NCBI GenBank assembly: GCA_002293455.1
Contig: DBDH01000009.1
Coordinates: 1 to 57,521 of the forward strand
Direction of reading: 5' to 3'
DNA: 57,521 nt
From: Treponema sp. UBA937
Lineage (GTDB): Bacteria > Spirochaetota > Spirochaetia > Treponematales > Breznakiellaceae
Shown: positions 51,235 to 57,521 of the stretch, one piece after another
Position numbering within the stretch: the stretch's first letter is position 1
Layout of the letters: every line of letters begins with the position of its first letter
Translations under genes and position numbers: made by a program
The notes under the pieces: model-generated
The model's database searches: none
Told to the model about the DNA's origin: nothing
Seen by the model: the letters and a program-made list of their open reading frames with translations, nothing else

Positions 51235-52182
51235 GTGAAAATAAAAATTGTCTGCATATCGATTGTGTTATTCATCTGTATCCTGTCATCCTGTTCTATC
51301 AATAAAATGGCCATTAACGCGGTATCTAATGCGTTAACATCTCAGGGAAGCGGCAGCGTTTTTACCGGTGACAACGATCCGGAACTCGTGGGCGACGCGA
51401 TTCCTTTCGCGATCAAAATGTATGAAGTCCTTCTTTCCCAAAATCCGGATCATGAAGGTCTTATAACGATGACCGGTTCTCTCTTTGTCATGTACGCAAA
51501 TGCTTTTGTGCAGGGGCCCGCGGATCAGCTTCCCCAAAACGCCTACGCGGAAAAAGAGATTGAACGGTTAAGGGCGAAAAATCTGTACCTTCGCGGAGCA
51601 AAAATCCTTGAAGACGGCTTTGAAAAAAAATATCCCGGAATCTCTGCCGCCGACATGGAACAGCTTAAAACCTATCTTCCTAAGTTAAAAAAAGAAGATG
51701 TTGCTTCCCTTTACTGGTATGTGGCCGCAAATTTATCGGCTTACTCTATCACTCCTTTTGATCTGGCCTTGGGGCAGAGGCTTCCTCAATTAAAGGCCTT
51801 AATTGACCGCGCTTATGAGCTCGATCCCGATTTCAATTCCGGCGCTCTGGATGATTTTTATGTACTGTTCTATTCATCGGTTCCGGAGGCGATGGGAGGC
51901 AATAAAGCCCTGGCGGAAGAACATTTCCTTAAAGCAGTAGAAAAGTCAAACGGATTGAGCGCCGGTCCCTATGTTTCCGTTGCTGCATCAATCTGTGTGT
52001 CCGCGCAAGATTATCCGAGATTCAAGGAATATTTGAACAAGGCCCTGGCTGTCGATGTTGACGTAAATCCCGACATCAGACTGATGAATATTCTTTCCCA
52101 AAGGAAGGCCCGGTATCTTCTGAGTACGGCGCCGCAGTTGTTTATCGATTTGGGAGAAGATGAATATTTATATGACTTTTAA
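51235..52182 (+). CDS. tatT: TRAP-associated TPR lipoprotein TatT
   Basis: A 315-residue lipoprotein like Treponema pallidum TatT (TP0956), which forms a ring with the TRAP binding protein and may help ligands cross the periplasm. Starting at GTG 51235, the signal peptide KIKIVCISIVLFICILSSC ends in a lipobox (LSSC, Cys20). The mature part has TatT-type repeats: AIPFAIKMYEVLLSQNPDHE, GALDDFYVLFYSSVPEAMGG, and PQLFIDLGEDEYLY at the end. GTG is preferred over ATG 51214 because it matches GGGAG spacing and gives a proper signal peptide. It is followed by dctP after 144 bp. Confidence 0.88.
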   Translation: MKIKIVCISIVLFICILSSCSINKMAINAVSNALTSQGSGSVFTGDNDPELVGDAIPFAIKMYEVLLSQNPDHEGLITMTGSLFVMYANAFVQGPADQLPQNAYAEKEIERLRAKNLYLRGAKILEDGFEKKYPGISAADMEQLKTYLPKLKKEDVASLYWYVAANLSAYSITPFDLALGQRLPQLKALIDRAYELDPDFNSGALDDFYVLFYSSVPEAMGGNKALAEEHFLKAVEKSNGLSAGPYVSVAASICVSAQDYPRFKEYLNKALAVDVDVNPDIRLMNILSQRKARYLLSTAPQLFIDLGEDEYLYDF

Positions 52183-52194
52183 GACAAATTGAAA

Positions 52195-52318
52195 AGATTG
52201 TGCCACCGCTTTGCGGTGACTTCGATTCACGTCGCCGCTCGCGCGGCGTAAGCAGGAGATTGTGCCACCGCTTCGCGGTGACTTCGATTCACGTCGCCGC
52301 TCGCGCGGCGTAAGCAGG
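52195..52318 (+). repeat. 62-bp tandem duplication carrying the dctP ribosome binding site
   Basis: Two 62-bp units (52195-52256 and 52257-52318) differ at one base (T or C in the first loop). Each has two hairpins, CACCGC-TTT-GCGGTG and CGCCGC-TCGC-GCGGCG, and ends with GCAGGAG. The second copy's AGGAG (52316-52320) is the Shine-Dalgarno sequence of dctP, 6 bases before its ATG. The unit's GC-rich hairpins stand out from the surrounding sequence. Confidence 0.9.
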
Positions 52319-52326
52319 AGATTATT

Positions 52327-53337
52327 ATGAAGTTAAGAAGTATATTACTTTTTACTGTTTTGAGTATTGTGTTTTGTATCAGTGTTTCGCCGGTTTTTGC
52401 ACAGAGAAGGCAAGTTATTAAAATCGCGTCGGTAGCTCCGGAAAGTACCCCTTACGGAGCGGCGCTTAACAAAATGGCTGCGGATTGGGCGGCCGCTACA
52501 AATGGCGAAGTGGAAGTGAGAATTTACCATAACGGCGTAGCGGGAAACGAAGAGGATATTATCCGCAAAATCAAATTGGGACAGCTCCAGGGAGGAGTGC
52601 TGACGGCATTCGGGCTAAATCAAATCACTCCTGAAATGCTGACCCTCAGTACTCCCTTTACCATCAGAAACGAAGGGGAACTCGACGCGGTAATCGGAGG
52701 ATTAAGGGCTACACTGGAACGCAACATCGAAGATAAAGGCTTTGTTTCCATCGCATGGTCAAAAGCGGGATGGATCAAAGTTTTTTCCAGACGCCCCGTA
52801 TTTCTTCCGGCTGATCTAAAATCCCAAAAATTGAGTACAAATCCTTTAGAAGCGGAACTTACCCAGGCATTCAAAGTTATGGGATTTAATGTCGTACCCG
52901 TCAATATGAATGAGACATTGATGGCCCTGAACAGCGGCATGGTGGACGCTATTTATTCAAGTCCCCTCATGGTAGGAGGATTGCAGGCTTTCGCTATTGC
53001 CAAAAACATGGCAAGCATCAATATTTGTCCCTTTGTTGGGGGGATGGTGTTAAGCCGCAATGCATGGCGGATGATTCCGGAAAGGTACCGAGCGGCGCTT
53101 ATGGAAATAAACAGAAGAATGGAAAGCGAATTGAACGCTTCTATCTCAAATCTTGAAGAAGAATCCATTCGAGCTATGGCCGGTCTTGGGCTTACTATTA
53201 ATACCATCACGCCTGCTCAACAGGAAACATGGTACAGAGAAACGCAGGCGGGAATCCAATCCTTAATCGGCACAACTTTTGACAGAGCCATCTACGATCA
53301 AATGATGCGCATCTTGAATGAATACCGGGCAAAGTAG
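52327..53337 (+). CDS. dctP: TRAP transporter solute-binding protein
   Basis: Periplasmic ligand-binding subunit. The 336-residue protein has a signal peptide ending FAQ (about residue 26), then the DctP fold: IKIASVAPESTPYGAALNKMA, EVRIYHNGVAGNEEDIIRKIKLGQLQG, and the strictly conserved region SKAGWIKVFSRRPV...LKSQKLSTNP, where an arginine usually binds a carboxylate, here replaced by SRRP-K..K. The ligand may therefore not be a simple dicarboxylate. The TRAP proteins DctQM follow directly. Confidence 0.93.
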   Translation: MKLRSILLFTVLSIVFCISVSPVFAQRRQVIKIASVAPESTPYGAALNKMAADWAAATNGEVEVRIYHNGVAGNEEDIIRKIKLGQLQGGVLTAFGLNQITPEMLTLSTPFTIRNEGELDAVIGGLRATLERNIEDKGFVSIAWSKAGWIKVFSRRPVFLPADLKSQKLSTNPLEAELTQAFKVMGFNVVPVNMNETLMALNSGMVDAIYSSPLMVGGLQAFAIAKNMASINICPFVGGMVLSRNAWRMIPERYRAALMEINRRMESELNASISNLEEESIRAMAGLGLTINTITPAQQETWYRETQAGIQSLIGTTFDRAIYDQMMRILNEYRAK

Positions 53338-53344
53338 AAGTTCT

Positions 53345-55219
53345 ATGAAACAGACGGAAAAAGAAAAGTACAGCGTTTTGTGGAAGATTGAGGATGTTTT
53401 CTGCTGGGTATCTTTACTGTTTTTAGCGGTTATACCAGTTATTGATATTGCCGCGAGGTTATTCGGTACAGGAGTTCTGAATTCCGCGGGAATTCAGGCC
53501 CATTTGCTTTTAGTGCTGGGAATTGTTTCCGGCATGATATGTACCCGGAAAAAAGAACATCTTTCTATCGCGATAGTTCAGTACATAAAAAATGAAAAGG
53601 CGAAGTATGTCATTTCTTTGACATCAAACCTTTTGTCCGCGTTTATTTGTACTATGACAGCATGGTGTTCCGCGTCATTTATTTATATCGGGTTAAGTCC
53701 CTGGCAAATGATCGGATTCATTCCGGATCAAATCATCGCGCTTGTCATGCCTTTGGGTTACCTTGTAATGGCGGTACGTTTTGCGCGGTCAATTACCGGA
53801 AAAATTCCGGTTAAGATTCTTGCCTGGGCCGCCATTGTACTGGGAACCCTTTTATCATTCCCTGTTATTTCAAAAATCATTTGGGGTTTTGATTCCCCTG
53901 ATTGGGCATGGAACATCAATGACACCCTGGTGATTATTGCTAATTACATTAAAATTCCGGCAGTTATCATTATCATTGCGTCAGCCTTCCTGGGCGCGCC
54001 CCTTTTTGTCGTGATGGGGGCTTTATCTTTTCTGCTCATTCAAAGTTCCTATGGGGAAATCGATGTTGTATCAAATCAGATTTACACAGCTTTAACCCAA
54101 TCAAACATCATTCCGATAGCGCTGTTTACGCTTGTAGGATTTTTCCTTTCCGAAAGCAAAGCAGGTGAACGGCTGGTGTTAACTTTCAAGAGTCTTTTCA
54201 GCTGGATTCCCGGCGGCATGATTATTGCTACAGTAATTATATGCGCGTTCTTTACTTCATTTACCGGGGCATCGGGGGTAACCATTCTGGCTCTGGGCGG
54301 GCTTCTTTACACTATTCTGACGGAAAAATCAAAATACCCCGAAAAATTTACGGTTGGCCTTCTGACTTCCGTAGGAGGCATTGGCCTTCTGTTTCCGCCG
54401 AGCCTTCCCTTAATTCTCGTTGGGGCCGCTACGATGACGAATACCATCCACCTCTTTGCGGGCGGAATCATTCCGGGAATAATCCTCGTTCTTGCCATGA
54501 TTTTTTTCGGCATCGCGGCTTCTGTTAATAATAAAATTCCCGTTGAAAAATTTGAAATAAGAAAAGCTCTTTCTTCGTTAAAAGTATCGATGTGGGAAAT
54601 CCTGCTGCCGGTTCTCCTTGTAGCGGGATTCTTTACCGGCATTTTATCGACGCTCGAAATAGGAGCCGCCGCCGTTGTATATATTTTTATTATTGAAGTA
54701 TGCGTCAACCGCGACATACCGTTTAAAGATCTGCCGAAAGTTTTCTCCAAAGCGATACCTATTATCGGCGGAGTACTGTCGATTTTGGCCTTGTCTCAAG
54801 CCTTATCGTATTACATTATCGATACGCAGGTCCCTCAGCAATTGGCTGCATGGATGGCTTCCACAATTCAATCAAAATATGTATTCCTGCTTCTTCTAAA
54901 CCTGGCACTTTTGGTTGTAGGCTGTTTGATGGATATTTTCTCCGCTATCGTGGTGGTGCTTCCTCTTATCGTTCCTTTGGGACAAGCTTACGGAATCGAT
55001 CCGGTACATTTGGGAATTATTTTTGTTATCAACCTGGAAGTGGGGTTTTTAACGCCGCCCGTGGGGATGAATCTCTTTCTCGCAACATACCGGTTCAAAA
55101 AACCGTTTCTTGAAATATGTAAATATGTCGTTCCGTTTCTGCTGGTTCAATTGGCAATTGTACTGCTCGTTACCTATATTCCGGCTCTTTCAACCTGGAT
55201 ACCGAGTCTCCTGCGGTAG
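53345..55219 (+). CDS. dctQM: TRAP transporter permease, fused DctQ-DctM
   Basis: A 624-residue inner-membrane permease driven by an ion gradient. Residues ~1-165 are the small DctQ subunit (four helices), then ~185-624 the large DctM subunit with about twelve helices; motifs include LFTLVGFFLSESKAGERL, GASGVTILALGGLLY, FAGGIIPGIILVLAM and VGFLTPPVGMNLFLA. Fused DctQM permeases are common in TRAP systems, and in treponemes sit with TatT. ATG 53345 is 7 bases after the dctP stop and follows weak AAG text; the earlier frame start overlaps dctP. Confidence 0.93.
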   Translation: MKQTEKEKYSVLWKIEDVFCWVSLLFLAVIPVIDIAARLFGTGVLNSAGIQAHLLLVLGIVSGMICTRKKEHLSIAIVQYIKNEKAKYVISLTSNLLSAFICTMTAWCSASFIYIGLSPWQMIGFIPDQIIALVMPLGYLVMAVRFARSITGKIPVKILAWAAIVLGTLLSFPVISKIIWGFDSPDWAWNINDTLVIIANYIKIPAVIIIIASAFLGAPLFVVMGALSFLLIQSSYGEIDVVSNQIYTALTQSNIIPIALFTLVGFFLSESKAGERLVLTFKSLFSWIPGGMIIATVIICAFFTSFTGASGVTILALGGLLYTILTEKSKYPEKFTVGLLTSVGGIGLLFPPSLPLILVGAATMTNTIHLFAGGIIPGIILVLAMIFFGIAASVNNKIPVEKFEIRKALSSLKVSMWEILLPVLLVAGFFTGILSTLEIGAAAVVYIFIIEVCVNRDIPFKDLPKVFSKAIPIIGGVLSILALSQALSYYIIDTQVPQQLAAWMASTIQSKYVFLLLLNLALLVVGCLMDIFSAIVVVLPLIVPLGQAYGIDPVHLGIIFVINLEVGFLTPPVGMNLFLATYRFKKPFLEICKYVVPFLLVQLAIVLLVTYIPALSTWIPSLLR

Positions 55220-55244
55220 TAGAACCATCATTTAATTTGAAACA

Positions 55245-55277
55245 AAAAAGCCCCAAAGACTGCTTCGGGGCTTTTTT
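55245..55277. terminator. Bidirectional terminator between dctQM and the sigma factor gene
   Basis: AAAAAAGCCCC (55245-55255) pairs with GGGGCTTTTTT (55267-55277) with inner pairs AAG/CTT. The A-run and T-run make it work on both strands, and it lies between the convergent stop codons. Confidence 0.85.
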
Positions 55278-55314
55278 TACCGGTAATAACTATAATGAAT
55301 GAATCAGTATTTTC

Positions 55315-56403
55315 TCAGGGATTATCGTTCAGTTCATTGAGTTCCTTTATGTTTCTGAGTTTGAAGGTTGCCCGTTCCTGGATTTGCCGCACTCTTTCGC
55401 GGGTAATTCCTAACAGTTTTCCCGTTTCTTCCAGGGTAAGCGGGCCTTCACCGGCCAAACCGAAACGGAGCTGTATGATTTTCACTTCCCGCTCGGACAA
55501 ATGAGACAGAATTTCTTCCATCGTTTCCTGGAGCGTTACCGAGAAAACTCTTTCAAAAGGTTCGCCCATGGATTCATCTTTTATAAGATCCGCCAATCTT
55601 GTTAAATTTCCGTCCGCAACGATGGTATCCAAACTGGTGGTTTCCTGGGAAAGTTTAACAATTTCTTTTACTTTTGACAGAGGCATTCCCAAATATTCGG
55701 CAAGTTCTTCTTCTCTTGGGTCCCGCCCTAAATCCTGGGTAAGCTGTTTGGCAACAAAATAACATTTTTTAATCGTATTAAGCATGTGGATAGGAATCCG
55801 GATAACCCGGCCTTTGTCCGCGATACTTTTAATGATAGCCTGCCGTATCCACCACGTTCCATACGTCGAGAACCTGCATCCTCTTGTATAATCAAAACGC
55901 TCTACGGCTTCTATAAGGCCGATATTTCCTTCATCAATTAAATCCAGAAGCGAAAGTCCACGGTGCTGATAATTTTTTGCAATGGAAACAACCAGCCGAA
56001 GATTAGCATTAATCATCATATTCTTGTGCTGTAAAAGAGAGTTCTCTAAAATGGCACGTTCTTTTCTGTAACTTTCATCATCTTTTTTCTTGGCAAATTT
56101 CTTGTCGAGTTCCGCAAGCCGGGTTCGGTCTTTAACAATTTTTTCGCCGATAGACTGCTCTTCCTGAACATTGAGCAGCGGGAATTTCGATATTTGCTTA
56201 AAATACAATGCTAAAGGATCGGTTTCCTTCACTTGTTTAGTTTTTTTAGCGCTCTTTGCGACAAGTTCTCCGGCACCAGTTTTTTTGGTTTTTCGGCTTT
56301 TCTTGTCGTCGGCATCATAATTTCCCATTGTATTTAACAACATCCCTTTTTCACGCCCAATCGAACTCTTTTTCGTTCCCTTAGTAACCGCTGATTTTGA
56401 CAT
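55315..56403 (-). CDS. Group 2 sigma-70 factor (RpoS-like)
   Basis: A second sigma-70 of 362 residues. The N-terminal ~60 residues are Lys-rich and lack region 1.1. Then come region 1.2 (DPLALYFKQISKFPLL), region 2 (LRLVVSIAKNYQHRGLSLLDLIDEGNIGLIEA and the -10 element-contacting RFSTYGTWWIRQAI), region 3 (LGRDPREEELAEYLG) and region 4.2 (ITRERVRQIQERATFKLR). Region 2.4 is nearly the same as in RpoD, so it probably reads similar promoters, as stationary-phase or stress sigma factors do. GAGGT precedes the ATG. A weak promoter (TTGCAT, TATGTA) lies at 56501-56473. Confidence 0.92.
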   Translation of the reverse strand: MSKSAVTKGTKKSSIGREKGMLLNTMGNYDADDKKSRKTKKTGAGELVAKSAKKTKQVKETDPLALYFKQISKFPLLNVQEEQSIGEKIVKDRTRLAELDKKFAKKKDDESYRKERAILENSLLQHKNMMINANLRLVVSIAKNYQHRGLSLLDLIDEGNIGLIEAVERFDYTRGCRFSTYGTWWIRQAIIKSIADKGRVIRIPIHMLNTIKKCYFVAKQLTQDLGRDPREEELAEYLGMPLSKVKEIVKLSQETTSLDTIVADGNLTRLADLIKDESMGEPFERVFSVTLQETMEEILSHLSEREVKIIQLRFGLAGEGPLTLEETGKLLGITRERVRQIQERATFKLRNIKELNELNDNP

Positions 56404-56559
56404 ATGACCTCTTTTTTTATTACATAATTTTTTTTTCGTATCTAAATTATTGATATTTTTATTGATGTATCATACATAGCACATACATAAAAAATATGCA
56501 ACACATTCCCATTCAAGGTTTTAGTTCGATTCATTTCTCGTCATAAAACTTGAAAAAAA

Positions 56560-57521
56560 TTAATTTCTTGGCGCTTTTGCAGGATCCAGGGGAACATTAT
56601 TTTGACGGACAAGAAGAAATAACTGCGGCTTTACTGATACAGGATCCACGCCTAATCTTCCCAGTTCTGTCCCGGGAGCTACTCTATCACCTTGTTTTAC
56701 ACTTAAACTTTCGCAACCTCCATACACATAAAGATACCCTCCTGTCCGCTGAACGATAACGACCTTGCCGAAACCCCGGTACGGTCCCGCGGAAACAACG
56801 GTTCCTTGAGTAAGGCATTTAACCGCTTCGGATTTTTCCCCTAACAGCATTACTCCGTCAAGTTTGCCCGTCATATAGGCTAGCTCTTTAACAGAAACAG
56901 GCCAGATGACTGAATCATCGATAGTTTCAGCAACTGCCGTTCTCGGTTCTATCATATCAGTAACAGAACCCTGTGTCAGGGGCAGTTCCGGTTGTACGGG
57001 ACCGGTTCTTGCAAGTGCCGCATCCGAAGGTACTTTTAGGACATATCCCTCCTTCAAAAGAAAATTATTAGGCAAATTATTTGTTGACCTGAGAAGATCA
57101 AGACTTATTTCATAATGTCTGGCAATCCCATACAAGGTTTCGCCCCTCACAACCACATGTTCAGCAAAAGTTTGTGATTGAACAGTAGAAACCGCGTTAT
57201 CTACAGCATTACTACCCGAAGGAATTCTAATTCTTTGTCCCACAGAAAGTCTTGCAGGATCGCTAATATCATTGAGTGTTAAAACAGCTTGTACACTGAC
57301 ATCGTATAATCGGGCAACAGAATAGATGGTCTCCCCCCTTTTTAACACATGAACCGTTTCTTCCGAAGAAACACGAGTTACCGCTGCATCAGCATCCGAA
57401 GGAATTCTGATTCTCTGCCCCACAGAAAGTCTTGAAGGGTCGCTGATACTATTCAGAGTTAAAACAGCTTGCACCTCAACCTTGTATAATCGAGCAATAG
57501 AATAGATGGTCTCCCCCCTTT
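56560..57521 (-). CDS. LysM-repeat protein with degenerate M23 peptidase domain (partial)
   Basis: The gene runs off the right edge, so the N-terminus is missing. The visible part has at least three LysM domains; two neighbours are near copies, RGETIYSIARLYKVEVQAVLTLN (edge) and RGETIYSVARLYDVSVQAVLTLN (about 57235-57340). A third, RGETLYGIARHYEISLDLLRS, follows, then a linker and an M23-like fold with GTVVSAGPYRGFGKVVIVQRTGGYLYVYGG. M23 enzymes need YaHLs and a C-terminal HxH; here they read YVYGG and QLFLLVR, so zinc ligands are gone. It is likely an EnvC/NlpD-type activator of cell-wall hydrolases. Confidence 0.85.
   Translation of the reverse strand, partial: RGETIYSIARLYKVEVQAVLTLNSISDPSRLSVGQRIRIPSDADAAVTRVSSEETVHVLKRGETIYSVARLYDVSVQAVLTLNDISDPARLSVGQRIRIPSGSNAVDNAVSTVQSQTFAEHVVVRGETLYGIARHYEISLDLLRSTNNLPNNFLLKEGYVLKVPSDAALARTGPVQPELPLTQGSVTDMIEPRTAVAETIDDSVIWPVSVKELAYMTGKLDGVMLLGEKSEAVKCLTQGTVVSAGPYRGFGKVVIVQRTGGYLYVYGGCESLSVKQGDRVAPGTELGRLGVDPVSVKPQLFLLVRQNNVPLDPAKAPRN

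Overview
The window looks like part of a spirochaete chromosome, most likely a gut or oral Treponema relative. The evidence is a cytidylate kinase fused to six S1 domains, a TatT-type lipoprotein beside a TRAP transporter with fused DctQM, and a block YkgJ-MBL-mltG-dnaG-rpoD-zinc-ribbon-rnpB-TPR-mreBCD-mrdA-rodA. From memory, and unverified here, that block resembles the dnaG-rpoD-mreB-rodA region of Treponema pallidum. A class II, eukaryote-like NADP isocitrate dehydrogenase and a putative Re-citrate synthase suggest an anaerobe that makes glutamate through an oxidative half citric acid cycle. No phage, insertion sequence or CRISPR array is visible.

Layout. 1-9.4 kb holds housekeeping genes: dtd, prs, leuS, an RluA-type pseudouridine synthase, folC, icd and cca. 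9.4-17.3 kb is more accessory: a HelD/UvrD-like helicase, a TspO-like membrane protein, Re-citrate synthase, a LytTR regulator with a DUF3021-like partner, a membrane protein, a zinc-ribbon protein, a BrnT toxin with a shortened BrnA antitoxin, and an AraC-GNAT fusion. 17.5-24.9 kb carries pyk, cmk-rpsA, a GAF/sigma-54-type activator, a TPR protein and a lipoprotein. 25.0-42.6 kb is one long minus-strand stretch for cell elongation (mre/rod), RNase P RNA, primase, the main sigma factor and MltG, ending with a radical SAM protein and a Fic protein. 42.6-57.5 kb holds a tRNA relic, a chemoreceptor, a double-ACT protein, rlpA, a PASTA protein, fmt-def, manC, a TatT-DctP-DctQM TRAP transporter, a second sigma-70 factor and a LysM/degenerate M23 protein cut by the window edge.

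Non-coding structure is rich. There are eight units (seven full) of a 15-bp palindromic tandem repeat, two copies of a ~135-bp three-hairpin element 44 kb apart, two copies of a REP-like inverted repeat, and a perfect-but-one 62-bp tandem duplication that carries the ribosome binding site of dctP.

The most interesting regulatory pattern is a set of five genes (pyk, the LytTR regulator, a small membrane ORF, rlpA, manC). In each, the -10 hexamer lies exactly 6 or 7 bases before the start codon and there is no Shine-Dalgarno sequence, so all five are predicted to make leaderless mRNAs.
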